A DNA stretch of 64,000 nucleotides from Natrarchaeobaculum sulfurireducens (GCF_003430825.1 NZ_CP024047.1:186001-250000); one strand, 5' to 3'. Positions 16,962-25,439 are shown, counted from the first letter of the stretch. The notes: generated by a model from the letters alone, not told the origin. Translations and numbers: made by a program.

Positions 16962-17411
16962 TCAGGCGTCGACGTTCGCCTCGTCGGCGGGCTCGAGCTG
17001 GCGAACCGTCAACACTGGCACCGGCGACGTGCGGACGACACGTTCGGCGACGCTCCCGAGCAGGAGCCGATTCTCACCGTGGCGGCCGCGCGTTCCGGTC
17101 GCGACCAGATCGGCGTCGACCTCGCGGGCGTACTCACAGATCTCGTTGGCCGGTCGACCCTGACGGACCGCAGTGATGACTTGCTGATCAGTGCGATCTT
17201 CGACGGTTGCGAGTGCCGCGTCGGCGGTGGTCTCGAGGGCGGTTCGTAACTCCTCGCGGAGCTGTTCGGGCGAGGCGTCGACCTCGCTGGCGTCGACGAC
17301 TGAAAGCGCGTGGACCTCGGCACCGAAGCGGCCGGCGAGGTCGAGCGCGACGTCGACGGCCCGTTTGACGCTTTCCGAGCCGTCGGTTGCGACCACGACC
17401 GTATCGAACAT
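16962..17411 (-). CDS. universal stress protein (UspA)
   Basis: A single Usp domain of 149 residues: MFDTVVVATDGSESVKRAVD at the start and the nucleotide-binding signature GTRGRHGENRLLLGSVAERVV near the C-terminus, which predicts ATP binding. It is divergent from the next Usp-like gene at 17571, with a 159-nt shared promoter region. The ATG at 17411 is chosen because the upstream extension is Arg/Pro-rich and atypical. Confidence 0.9.
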   Translation of the reverse strand: MFDTVVVATDGSESVKRAVDVALDLAGRFGAEVHALSVVDASEVDASPEQLREELRTALETTADAALATVEDRTDQQVITAVRQGRPANEICEYAREVDADLVATGTRGRHGENRLLLGSVAERVVRTSPVPVLTVRQLEPADEANVDA

Positions 17412-17570
17412 GGCCGGCGATTGTCCCCGCGGGGGCTTAAACACCTGCGGTGGGTCGTCGGGCCGACGGTCGTGTCGCCTTCGGTGGGCCACCGGACCGA
17501 CGGTCACGCCACTCGAGTCCGCCCGTCTTCGGGGGGAGGCTTTTTTGCATCGGACGACTCACTGGCGCGT

Positions 17571-18029
17571 ATGGACGATAGCGTGCCGTTTACCGTCGAG
17601 ACCGTACTCGCGCCGGTCGACGGCAGCGACGAATCCGTTACCGCCCTCGAGTACGCCGTCGCGGTCGCCGATCGGTACGACGCGTCGGTTCACGCCCTGT
17701 TCGTACTCGGTCGGGGCGTCATCCAGGGTATGAACGCCGGTACGGTCGACGAGGCCGACGTGGCGACGAACACTCGGGAGTTCTTCGACGGCGTCAGACA
17801 GATTGCAGCCGAATCAGACGTTCCGCTGATAACCTCCGTCGACGACGGCTTCTCACAGAGCATCAAGACGCGACATCCGGGGAACGTCGTCCTCGATACG
17901 GCTGATCTCGTCGATGCCGATTTCATCATCCTGCCGCGCGAGTCGGTGACCGACACGTCAGCGGACGTCCTCGAACAAGCCGCCGGATACGTCCTTTCGT
18001 ATGCGAGCCAGCCCGTTCTCTCCGTCTGA
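17571..18029 (+). CDS. UspA-like protein lacking the ATP-binding glycine motif
   Basis: The 152-residue protein begins with TVLAPVDGSDESVTALEYAV and keeps the Usp fold, but the G-x2-G-x9-G-S/T signature is replaced by FIILPRESVTDTSADV. It therefore probably does not bind ATP and falls in the UspFG-unlike, non-nucleotide class. A GAGGCTTTTTTGCAT promoter-like stretch lies about 30 nt upstream of the ATG. It is one of four Usp genes in the first 22 kb. Confidence 0.82.
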   Translation: MDDSVPFTVETVLAPVDGSDESVTALEYAVAVADRYDASVHALFVLGRGVIQGMNAGTVDEADVATNTREFFDGVRQIAAESDVPLITSVDDGFSQSIKTRHPGNVVLDTADLVDADFIILPRESVTDTSADVLEQAAGYVLSYASQPVLSV

Positions 18030-18105
18030 TACCCGTCTGCGCTGAAGCGAGACGGGATACTGATTCCCCGCTTCGCCGACCGTTGTGGACGCCCGTCGTT
18101 CGGCG

Positions 18106-18180
18106 TTACTCGTTGCCGAGCCGGATCGCCATCTCCTGTTCGAAGCTCTCGGTGCCGGTCGCCTCGAAGCCGACCTGCTG
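18106..18180 (-). pseudogene. 3' remnant of a GNAT acetyltransferase gene (copy of 20901-20975)
   Basis: On the minus strand this stretch encodes VGFEATGTESFEQEMAIRLG followed by NE and a stop. It matches the last ~22 residues of the intact acetyltransferase at 20901-21476 (VGFEASGTESFEQEMAIRLG). The DNA match runs over roughly 65-70 bases with about six differences and then breaks off. It is in the same orientation as the intact gene, so the two copies are direct repeats flanking the low-GC island. Confidence 0.75.
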
Positions 18181-18282
18181 AGAGGCCAGGATACCATCAG
18201 TTCAGAAACATCTATGTCTCGAGTTCCCATTCGAAAATCCACTGACGGAAAATATTTATGATTCTAGGGTGGTGAATTTAAT

Positions 18283-18945
18283 ATGAACCGTCGTGTACTA
18301 CTCGGCGCGATTGGTACACTTTCAGTGACTCTCACTGGATGCCTCAGCGAAAGCGGGGGCGAAAGTGGCGATAATAGTTCTCTCGAACAATCCAATACTG
18401 ATAATGACTCCAGTGACAGCGGAGAATTTGCAGACGATTTTAATCCCGGATTCGAGCCAAAAAGCAAACTTGGAGAGGGTGATCTAGCATCGATAGAAGC
18501 CGAACCCGAACGCGAGTACGAGTACATCGAAGAAGAAGATACAGTCTATATCGAGTATGACCGAGCAGGAAGTACTGAGATGTCGTTTGATGAGTGGGGT
18601 ACGCGGAGAGCTGCAGATGCTGGCTCTGGACACGTTCGGGGGGTAATCGAAAACGAGGGACTGGATTCAGAGATTCTCGTAGAAACAGGGGTCGTAGAGT
18701 TAGCCGATATTTCGGATGATGTTGACGAATCAATGTTTATAAGGGAAATTGAATTGGGCGTTATAGTCAATCATGAAACGAGTTATACCGCTGATGGAAC
18801 AAAACTCAGCGAACCTGCAGTGGATTTTGAGGAGGTTGTAGAAATCGTTCCAAGATCCGTTGAAGTGACTATGGCGTTTGAAGAGAGACACTATACGGCT
18901 GTGCTACCCGTATTATGTCGCCGAAACTGGATCCAAGAAGATTAA
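18283..18945 (+). CDS. low-GC Tat/Sec-exported lipoprotein of unknown function
   Basis: The 220-residue protein has an N-terminal MNRRVLLGAIGTLSVTLTGC, a short signal with lipobox LTGC at residues 17-20. A Ser/Asp/Glu-rich linker follows, then a domain with no recognised family. Codon use is markedly more AT-rich than the surrounding genes, which suggests lateral origin. A TATA-like AAATATTTATG lies about 27 nt upstream of the ATG. The last residues (LPVLCRRNWIQED) run close to the left end of the IS5-type element, so the C-terminus may have been altered. Confidence 0.65.
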   Translation: MNRRVLLGAIGTLSVTLTGCLSESGGESGDNSSLEQSNTDNDSSDSGEFADDFNPGFEPKSKLGEGDLASIEAEPEREYEYIEEEDTVYIEYDRAGSTEMSFDEWGTRRAADAGSGHVRGVIENEGLDSEILVETGVVELADISDDVDESMFIREIELGVIVNHETSYTADGTKLSEPAVDFEEVVEIVPRSVEVTMAFEERHYTAVLPVLCRRNWIQED

Positions 18946-18958
18946 ATTCTAAAATTAT

Positions 18959-18974
18959 GGCTCTATTGAAATAC
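18959..18974 (+). repeat. left terminal inverted repeat of the IS5-type element
   Basis: GGCTCTATTGAAATAC lies 52 nt upstream of the transposase start. It pairs with the reverse complement of 20698-20713. Confidence 0.75.
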
Positions 18975-19010
18975 TTGGTGAGTTACAGGTTCAGTCGGTA
19001 GTTTGAGTAG

Positions 19011-19832
19011 ATGCAGACCCTCCCAAAGTCTCGGTTGCTCCGGTTTGTCGAGGAAGCATTTCAGTTAGCGAAACGTGCTGTTGCTCGATATTCCTCGAAA
19101 TTCTCGAAACAACGCTACACGCTCCATCAGCACATCGTTCTCCTCTGTCTCAAGCTTCGGAAGAACACGACCTATCGTACACTCCTCGATGAGCTCATCG
19201 AGATGCCCCGTATCCGGAACGCGATCAATCTCACTGAACTGCCAGCCCCATCAACACTGTGCAAAGCGTTCGATAGACTCGATATGGCAGTCTGGCGAGT
19301 GCTGCTCAATCTCTCTGTTTCACTGCTCCCGACCAACGGCGTTGCGGGGATCGATGCTTCGGGTTTCGACCGCAGTCACGCCTCAAAACACTACACGAAA
19401 CGCGCCGAACTCACGATTCAGCAACTCAAAGTAACACTGCTCGTCGATTCCAAAGTGAACGCAGTTCTTGATTTACACGTGACGACGACACGAAAACACG
19501 ATAGCCAGATCGCTCCGTCGCTGATCAAACGCAACCCCGAGACTATCGACATCCTGCTCGGAGACAAAGGCTACGACGACCAGAAAATCAGGCGGCTTGC
19601 CCGTCAACACGAGATTCGTCCACTAATCAAGCATCGTGAGTTCACACCGCTTCACAAGGCATGGAACGCACGCTTAGACGCCGACCTCTACGGCCAACGG
19701 AGTCAATCAGAGACAGTCAACTCAACGCTCAAGCGGAAGTACGGATCGTTCGTCCGTTCACGACGCTGGTGGAAGCAGGTCCGTGAACTCGCTCTTGCGT
19801 GTATCGTCCACAATCTTGACCAAGCAATCTAA
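19011..19832 (+). CDS. IS5-family transposase
   Basis: The 273-residue protein has an N-terminal helical DNA-binding region (LLRFVEEAFQLAKRAVAR...YTLHQHIVLLCLKLRK). The DDE catalytic core follows with Asp in GIDASGFDRSHASKHYTKR, Asp in LLGDKGYDDQ, and the Y-(2)-R-(3)-E(6)-K signature near QRSQSETVNSTLKRKYG. It appears full length and free of frameshifts, so it may be active. It is transcribed rightwards between two low-GC lipoprotein genes. Confidence 0.9.
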   Translation: MQTLPKSRLLRFVEEAFQLAKRAVARYSSKFSKQRYTLHQHIVLLCLKLRKNTTYRTLLDELIEMPRIRNAINLTELPAPSTLCKAFDRLDMAVWRVLLNLSVSLLPTNGVAGIDASGFDRSHASKHYTKRAELTIQQLKVTLLVDSKVNAVLDLHVTTTRKHDSQIAPSLIKRNPETIDILLGDKGYDDQKIRRLARQHEIRPLIKHREFTPLHKAWNARLDADLYGQRSQSETVNSTLKRKYGSFVRSRRWWKQVRELALACIVHNLDQAI

Positions 19833-19889
19833 CGACCAGTACAGAGTGTGTACTGAACGGACAAGTAAATAATAATTGAACTTCAGGAA

Positions 19890-20570
19890 TTAGTTAGGAA
19901 ACCTTGACCCTGTGACATCCCACGAACATGGTTCAAGGTCAGATTCGGTATGACTCACTCGCACCTCATCCTCAGTTATCGTGACGTACGCGTCTCGGGT
20001 CGAATCACTAATTGAGTATCTGTAATCGTATTCTTCGGCACCGTGGCCGGTAAGTGTTCGAGCGGAGAGATTGTAGGTGCCGAACCTGTCGGTTGCTTCG
20101 AGTTCGGTTTCTTCTCCCGAGTCCAGAGTGATGGTTTCAGCAACGAACGTTTCTCCATTTGTCAATTCTACATGCACCTCGTGTTTGCGGTCGTCGTCGT
20201 TGTGGACGCGAATGTTTCTCGGCTCGGGCGTCCGAATAACGTCAACTTCGTGGAGTTCGAGAGTCTGTGTCTCGTTGGAAGTCTCAACGATCGGTTCGTA
20301 TGGAGTGTCGTTTACTACCAGATATGACTCTTCAGCGTCAACGGCTTCAGCAAACAGTAACGTATCAGTTTCGTAGCTCCCTTCTTCAAGTGCAGTGTCA
20401 ACTTCGTCTTTGATGTCTTGAGGGAACCATTCATATTGTATCTCAATGAGATAACACTCTTCGTATTCCTGTTCTTCGTTCTCACTTCCAGTATTGCTGG
20501 TTTGGAGACAACCAACGAGAGGAGTACTGAGAGATATTCCCATCGTAGCAAGGACGTCACGACGGTTCAT
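19890..20570 (-). CDS. low-GC exported lipoprotein of unknown function
   Basis: The protein has about 226 residues and starts MNRRDVLATMGISLSTPLVG followed by Cys, with Arg-Arg at positions 3-4 and a lipobox ending at Cys21. The mature part contains segments such as PEPRNIRVHNDDDRKHEVHV and LDSGEETELEATDRFGTYNL, which resemble a beta-sandwich that could bind at the cell surface. Its length and low GC resemble the lipoprotein gene on the other side of the transposase, but the sequences are not obvious copies. It lies inside the inverted repeats of the IS5-type element. Confidence 0.7.
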   Translation of the reverse strand: MNRRDVLATMGISLSTPLVGCLQTSNTGSENEEQEYEECYLIEIQYEWFPQDIKDEVDTALEEGSYETDTLLFAEAVDAEESYLVVNDTPYEPIVETSNETQTLELHEVDVIRTPEPRNIRVHNDDDRKHEVHVELTNGETFVAETITLDSGEETELEATDRFGTYNLSARTLTGHGAEEYDYRYSISDSTRDAYVTITEDEVRVSHTESDLEPCSWDVTGSRFPN

Positions 20571-20900
20571 ATCAAATGATTCATAGTAGAGAGGTAAGTG
20601 TCTTCTCAAAGGTCAAACCGTTATTTGTTCTATGCTATTCGGTCAGTTCACTTGTGTAGTGTCCAGTAGATTCACGCGAGTACATATCTAAAGAATAGGG
20701 TTTCAACAGAGCCGATTGGTGAAATCTCGATAGCACCTATCGAGACGACAGAACTGATCCCACTCCCCTTTGCCGTGTCCCCGGGAGTTGGAATGCGAAC
20801 CGTCCAAGATTCGGACAGTGCTTGACGAGGACACGGTCAGGTAGAGGTGGTTGTCCGCGCTTCCGCCACGCCGGCGGCCGTCTTCGAACCGCACCGACCC
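20571..20900. other. gap between the lipoprotein and acetyltransferase genes
   Basis: This 330-base stretch holds the AT-rich promoter of the lipoprotein (about 20590-20630), the right terminal inverted repeat of the IS5-type element (20698-20713), and a GC-rich part from about 20740 to 20900 that resembles surrounding chromosomal DNA. Short frames on the minus strand show no convincing protein. Confidence 0.5.
20698..20713 (-). repeat. right terminal inverted repeat of the IS5-type element
   Basis: GGGTTTCAACAGAGCC is the inverse of 18959-18974 apart from three positions. It sits 866 nt past the transposase stop, unusually far for an IS5 element. Confidence 0.7.
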
Positions 20901-21476
20901 TTACGCCGCGTCGCCGAGCCTGATCGCCATCTCCTGTTCGAAGCTCTCGGTTCCGCTCGCCTCGAAGCCCACCCGCTCGTAGAGGGCAATCGCCGGACTG
21001 TTCCATCGCTCGACGGTGAGCCAGACCCGTTCGACCCCCTGTTCGATGGCACGACCGAGCAGTCCCTCGAGCAACTGGGTGCCGATTCCGGCGCGCTGGT
21101 AGTCCTGCAGGACGAAAATCGCGAGTTCCCACTCGAGGTTGCCGCGGTCGTCGATCGACGATGGATCGTCAGTTTCGGGGACTAACACCGCGTGGCCGAT
21201 GACGTCGCCGTCGTGCCGGGCGACGACGTTGATGCTGGCGCTCCCGATCGCCTCGAGCCAGTCGCGGATGCGATCCTCCCCGGTCGGCGGGATACCCTGG
21301 GCGCGATCTTCGGGAGAGAAGTTGGTGTACATCTCGACGACGGTATCGAACGCCTCGCCATCGAACGACTCGAGACTCACGATCTCGATCGGCCGGCCGT
21401 CTTTGTCATCGAATCGCGTCGGCGGCGACGGGAACGGGCCCGACGCCTCGTCGGGGTACGTTCGCGTTCCGGTCAT
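20901..21476 (-). CDS. GNAT-family N-acetyltransferase
   Basis: The 191-residue protein has the GNAT core: a beta strand ELAIFVLQDYQRAGIGTQLL, whose QRAGIG loop binds the pyrophosphate of acetyl-CoA, then helix LEGLLGRAIEQGVERVWLTV and SPAIALYERVGFEASGTE at the C-terminus. The substrate is unknown. Its 3' end is duplicated at 18106-18180 on the far side of the low-GC island. It starts 2 nt after the stop of the stress-protein gene upstream, so both form an operon. Confidence 0.88.
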   Translation of the reverse strand: MTGTRTYPDEASGPFPSPPTRFDDKDGRPIEIVSLESFDGEAFDTVVEMYTNFSPEDRAQGIPPTGEDRIRDWLEAIGSASINVVARHDGDVIGHAVLVPETDDPSSIDDRGNLEWELAIFVLQDYQRAGIGTQLLEGLLGRAIEQGVERVWLTVERWNSPAIALYERVGFEASGTESFEQEMAIRLGDAA

Positions 21477-21478
21477 CG

Positions 21479-21853
21479 TTATCGCACCAGCTTGACCGTC
21501 GTCGGCGCGTTCAACAGCACGAACTCGGCGATCGGCCCGAGCTGGATCTTGCCCATCGGCGAGAGCGTCCCACCGCCGATGACCAGTTGGTCGAACTCGC
21601 CCTGCTCGGCGTAGTCGACGAGTGCACTACCCGGGTCGCCCTCGAGTGCGACTATTTCGGCGTCAGCGCCAGCTTCCTCGAGCAACCCCGTGGCTTCCTC
21701 GCACATCTCTTCTTGTGACCGTTTCGACTCGGGCTTTTCGACGACGGCGATAGTTAGCTCGTCGCCTGCCTCGGTGCTGCGATCGATCGTCTGGCGAAGC
21801 GTCTTGACCGATTCGTCGCTGCCGCCAAGACCCACTAAGACGTTCATGTCCAT
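21479..21853 (-). CDS. UspA-family protein
   Basis: The 124-residue protein reads MDMNVLVGLGGSDESVKTLR with a single Usp fold and ends in GGGTLSPMGKIQLGPIAEFV followed by LLNAPTTVKLVR. The ATP loop is modified (GGGTLSPMGKIQLGP in place of the G-x2-G-x9-G consensus), though the general position of the glycines is kept. Two ATGs are possible (21853 and 21847). The downstream acetyltransferase starts 2 nt after its stop, an arrangement that suggests the two act together, for example on protein acetylation in stress; that is inference. Confidence 0.8.
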   Translation of the reverse strand: MDMNVLVGLGGSDESVKTLRQTIDRSTEAGDELTIAVVEKPESKRSQEEMCEEATGLLEEAGADAEIVALEGDPGSALVDYAEQGEFDQLVIGGGTLSPMGKIQLGPIAEFVLLNAPTTVKLVR

Positions 21854-22423
21854 GCGTGTGAGCCGACGGACGAAAATCGTTGCGCCGCTGTTGTCTCTTC
21901 GTTGGACCGAACGCCAGCTCCTGGGCCGTAGTCGACGCTGGCCCTTTTCGAGTAAAAAATCGACTTTCACAGCCAAAAACTGCCTGCCACAAGAGCGCAT
22001 CGCGGTATGCACACAGGAATACGGCCACTGTGGGCTGAGGACCCAGGCGGGCCGTCTACTGAATGTCTGATATCGGTCGTGTTCGTTTTCACCACCTCGA
22101 TACTACAACCATTGGAACGTATGCTAATAAGTGTTTTTGACGGTGCAAAATCGACTATGTAGCGAATAAAACCAAACGTATGTTTCTTAATAGGCTCTAA
22201 AAAAAATTTTTGGGCTATTTCTGTCGGGGTTCTTTCGATCTGATTCGTCTCCGTCAACGTTCGGCCGTCATCGCCACTCGAGGGGCGCGGTTGCGAGCCA
22301 GCCAGTCGCCTCGAGTTCCGCTCGCTGGCCGGAAAACCGGAACGTGACCGGCTGTACGTGCCGTCGTCGCATGCGCCGCGGATGACGACGCCGTTAAGAG
22401 CATGTGGTGAGTATGTGGACCGA
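21854..22423. other. 570-base region between divergent genes, AT-rich core
   Basis: No convincing gene was found on either strand. The stretch 22100-22215 is very AT-rich for this genome and includes AAAAAAAATTTTTGGGC (about 22199-22215) and two copies of AACGTATG about 60 bases apart (near 22116 and 22178). These may be promoter and regulatory elements for the stress-protein operon to the left or the AAA+ gene to the right. Confidence 0.5.
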
Positions 22424-23899
22424 ATGAGTGATGCGGCGCTCGACGTCGTCGAATTCATGCTTACGGCGAGCGTGTACTCCGACGACAGGACCCTAGACGA
22501 GAACGACCTGCCGCCGTCGTACCGCCGAGTGTACTGGACTGGCAGTGCCGACGCCGACGGCGAGGATCGTGGCGACGGCGTTTCGACGCCGGCCGGGATC
22601 AGCCGCCCGCTGTCGATGACGGCGACTACAGCACGCGAGGCAACCGACGTCCCCCAGCCGTGGGAGGCCGTCTCCGAACTGATGTTCACCGAACGCGACG
22701 AGTTCTCCGGCACGCTCACCTTCGCAGACCGGGAACTCGCCGAGCAGTGGTTCGCCGACCGCGTCGACGAGGAGCGCTTGCTCGAGAACCCGACGCTCGC
22801 GAAGTACTTCGCCGACCACGACGACTACGCGTTCGACGTCAGCCACGAGGACGCTCGCGACCGAAACCGGCCAATCCAGGCCGACCGGGTCTGGATCGAC
22901 GGCCTGCTCGAGGAGTATTTCGACACCGAAGACGACGAGGAGATGCTGGACCTCGTCGAGGTGCGTGCACCCGAAGAGGTCGAGATGTCCCTCGACGATC
23001 TCGTGTTGACGGCCGATCAGGAGAACGAACTCGATAAGATCGCAAAGGCGATCGAACACCGCGAATATCTCTCCCAGATCGGCCTTCGGGAGATCGGGAA
23101 ACTGCTCTTCGTCGGTCCCCCAGGGACGGGTAAGACCTCGACTGCCCAGGCACTGGCCCAGGACATGGACCTGCCGTTCGTCGAGGTCAAACTCTCGATG
23201 ATCACCTCCCAGTATCTCGGTGAGACGGCGAAAAACGTCGACAAGACGTTCGAAGTCGCCAAACGCCTCTCGCCGTGTATTCTGTTCATCGACGAGTTCG
23301 ACTTCGTCGCGAAGACCCGCCGAAGCGACGAACACGCCGCGCTCAAGCGGGCGGTCAACACGCTGCTTAAGAGCATCGACAACATCTCGCTCATCGAAGA
23401 CGACGTCTTGCTCATCGGCGCGACGAACCATCCCGACCAGCTCGACGAGGCCGCCTGGCGCCGGTTCGACGAGATCATCAACTTCCCCAAGCCCGACTAC
23501 GACATGCGGGCGGACATCCTCCGGGTCATCACCCGACAGATGGACATCGACGAGTTCGACCCCCAGCTAATCGCCGAGGTTACCCAGGGGCTCACCGGCA
23601 GCGACCTTCGGATGGTGCTCCGCGAGGCCGTCCTCGAGGCGCTGACCGAGGATCGAACGCGACTGACCCAGGAGGATCTGCTGAACGCCGTCGAGGAGTT
23701 CGAAGAGCGCGATACGCTGAAGAACATGGACATGATGGGCGGCGACCACGACGCGCTCGTCGCCGGCGGCGACCTCGGAAAGGCGAGCGACGGTGGCCAC
23801 GATCACAGCCACGACCACGGCCACGATCACAGCCACGACCACGACCACAGCCAGGACCACGACCACGATCACAGCCACGACCACGACCACGATCACTGA
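22424..23899 (+). CDS. AAA+ ATPase with His-Asp-rich C-terminal tail
   Basis: The 491-residue protein has an N-terminal alpha-helical region (1-190) and one AAA+ module. Walker A is GPPGTGKTS at 231-239, Walker B LFIDEFD at 287-293, sensor-1 GATNHP at 332-337 and Arg finger WRRFDE at 345-350. The last 34 residues (about 458-491) consist of repeats of His-Asp with Gly, Ser and Gln, encoding 16 His, which should bind metal ions such as Ni, Zn or Cu. Single-AAA proteins of this type in haloarchaea are of unknown function and may act as chaperone-like remodellers. The ATG at 22424 fits the family. Confidence 0.87.
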   Translation: MSDAALDVVEFMLTASVYSDDRTLDENDLPPSYRRVYWTGSADADGEDRGDGVSTPAGISRPLSMTATTAREATDVPQPWEAVSELMFTERDEFSGTLTFADRELAEQWFADRVDEERLLENPTLAKYFADHDDYAFDVSHEDARDRNRPIQADRVWIDGLLEEYFDTEDDEEMLDLVEVRAPEEVEMSLDDLVLTADQENELDKIAKAIEHREYLSQIGLREIGKLLFVGPPGTGKTSTAQALAQDMDLPFVEVKLSMITSQYLGETAKNVDKTFEVAKRLSPCILFIDEFDFVAKTRRSDEHAALKRAVNTLLKSIDNISLIEDDVLLIGATNHPDQLDEAAWRRFDEIINFPKPDYDMRADILRVITRQMDIDEFDPQLIAEVTQGLTGSDLRMVLREAVLEALTEDRTRLTQEDLLNAVEEFEERDTLKNMDMMGGDHDALVAGGDLGKASDGGHDHSHDHGHDHSHDHDHSQDHDHDHSHDHDHDH

Positions 23900-23965
23900 A
23901 CCGGCAGTAGCCGTCGAATCGCCGGTTTCCAACCCTTTTTCGGTCCGTCGCCCGACTCGACGGAC

Positions 23966-24355
23966 GTGCCTTCCGATCGCAACGTCTACGGGGGCGAACT
24001 CGAGCCCTGCAGCACCGATCCGACGACGGGCTTTCTGCGCGACGGTTGCTGTCGTCGCGTCGAGGGCGACCACGGCCGCCACGAGCTCTGTGCGGTGATG
24101 ACCGAGTCGTTCCTCGAGTTCAGCGCCGCCCAGGGAAACGACCTGCTCACGCCACGGCCCGAATTGGACTTTCCCGGCCTCGAGGCGGGCGACCGCTGGT
24201 GTCTCTGTCTCGGCCGCTGGATCGAGGCCCTCGAAGCCGACTGTGCACCCCCGGTCGTCCTCGAGGCGACCCACGAGGCCGTCCTCCGGGACGTAGAGCC
24301 CGATATACTTCGCGAGTACGAGTACGACGGCACGCCGATCGGCGACGGGGAGTGA
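23966..24355 (+). CDS. DUF2237 family protein
   Basis: The 129-residue protein matches the DUF2237 pattern: NVYGGELEPCSTDPTTGFLR, then DGCCRRVEGDHGRHELCAVM, FLEFSAAQGNDL, and the C-terminal GDRWCLCLGRWIEALEADCA, PPVVLEATHEAVL. The conserved Cys and His residues suggest a metal or redox site, but no activity is established. It starts with GTG at 23966, 66 nt after the AAA+ gene, and could be co-transcribed with it. Confidence 0.88.
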   Translation: MPSDRNVYGGELEPCSTDPTTGFLRDGCCRRVEGDHGRHELCAVMTESFLEFSAAQGNDLLTPRPELDFPGLEAGDRWCLCLGRWIEALEADCAPPVVLEATHEAVLRDVEPDILREYEYDGTPIGDGE

Positions 24356-24520
24356 GCGCAGACCGCCCGCGGCGGCGGGGAACATCCTTAAGCACCGCCT
24401 TCGAATGTCGGGCCGACGAACGATGGACGGCTTCGGGACACGCCGACGACCGCACGCCACGGCGTCGACGCGGACGGCGCAGACGCCGCCACGAGCCACG
24501 GCCAGGGAGGTGACCGTCCC

Positions 24521-25345
24521 GTGCGCGTGACGCTTCTGGGCACTGGCGACACCACTGGGACGCCAACCGTCGGTTGTGACTGTGAAACCTGCGAACGTGC
24601 CCGTGAGGAGGGGATCGAGCGCACTCGCTTTTCGGTACACGTCGAGAACGAACGCCTCGACGAGTCGTTACTGATCGACTTCAGCCCCGACTTCCGATAC
24701 CAGTTCTTGCGCGAAGACGTTTCCATCCCCGACGCCGCCGTCGTCACGCACGTCCATTTCGACCACCTCGACGGCCTCGGGAACCTCTTTCGCGTCGTCG
24801 ACTCCCTCGAGGTGTACGCGGCCGACGAGACTGATCCACAGACGGGCCGGAGCGTCGCCGAAACGGTCGCCGAGGACTACCACTACCTTCACGTGATCGA
24901 CGTCTGTCCGACGACGCCGCTCGAGCCGATCCACGTCTGTGGCTTCAATGTGACGCTGGTTCCGGTCGAGCACCCGCCGCTGGTCTGTTATGGCGTCGCG
25001 ATCGAGGACCCGATAACGGGGGCAAAACTCTCGATCTCCGGTGATACGAGCTACAACGTCCCGGAGCGATCGCGGGCAGCGCTTGCCGAGCCGGACCTCT
25101 TGCTCGCCGACGCAATCGTCCCGGCCCACCTCTGTGACTATCATCCCGCCGGTGGCCGCCACGAGGACGAAAACGGTGTTCCACGCACCTTCGGGACGAA
25201 ACACATGACTCGAGAGGGTGCGCTTGCGCTCGCCGAGGACCTGAATGCCGACCGAACGCGACTGGTCCACGTTGCCCACTACTATCCGCCCGATGAAGCC
25301 TTCGAGGAGCCACTGGCCGTCGACGGCGAGCAGTACACGATCTGA
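24521..25345 (+). CDS. PhnP-like metallo-beta-lactamase-fold phosphodiesterase
   Basis: The 274-residue protein begins MRVTLLGTGDTTGTPTVGCD, then CETC; the CDCETC cluster near residues 19-24 matches the structural zinc site of PhnP. The catalytic motif is THVHFDHLDGLG near residues 77-88, with further ligands at VEHPP, SGDTS and the C-terminal HVAHYY. PhnP hydrolyses a cyclic ribose phosphate in C-P lyase degradation, but the wider family also acts on other cyclic phosphodiesters, and no C-P lyase genes are in the window. The start is GTG. Confidence 0.85.
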   Translation: MRVTLLGTGDTTGTPTVGCDCETCERAREEGIERTRFSVHVENERLDESLLIDFSPDFRYQFLREDVSIPDAAVVTHVHFDHLDGLGNLFRVVDSLEVYAADETDPQTGRSVAETVAEDYHYLHVIDVCPTTPLEPIHVCGFNVTLVPVEHPPLVCYGVAIEDPITGAKLSISGDTSYNVPERSRAALAEPDLLLADAIVPAHLCDYHPAGGRHEDENGVPRTFGTKHMTREGALALAEDLNADRTRLVHVAHYYPPDEAFEEPLAVDGEQYTI

Positions 25346-25439
25346 TACTGGCCACAGCCGTCGGTTTGTGTAGTCGGCGACGACGCCCCGCTCGCGCCTC
25401 TCGTCGGCGTCGGCTCGAGATGGCCCCGACTCGAGGCCG

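Larger units (their letters stand above)
18959..20713. mobile_element. IS5-type element, possibly with a passenger lipoprotein gene
   Basis: GGCTCTATTGAAATAC at 18959-18974 and GGGTTTCAACAGAGCC at 20698-20713 are inverted repeats with three mismatches. Between them lie an IS5-type transposase (19011-19832, rightward) and a low-GC lipoprotein gene (19890-20570, leftward). If both repeats belong to one element, it is about 1.75 kb and carries a passenger. No target duplication was seen (left flank AAATTAT, right flank GATTGGTG), so the right repeat could be a relic of another copy. Confidence 0.6.

Noticed and set aside
15767-17176. 469-codon plus-strand frame opposite the DHH phosphoesterase
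   Set aside because: The minus-strand DHH motifs are unambiguous; the antisense frame has no recognisable features and crosses into the neighbouring stress-protein gene.
23795-23896. Repetitive CACGACCACGATCACAGC-type DNA considered as a CRISPR or satellite array
   Set aside because: The repeats are in frame and encode the His-Asp tail of the AAA+ protein; there are no spacers.
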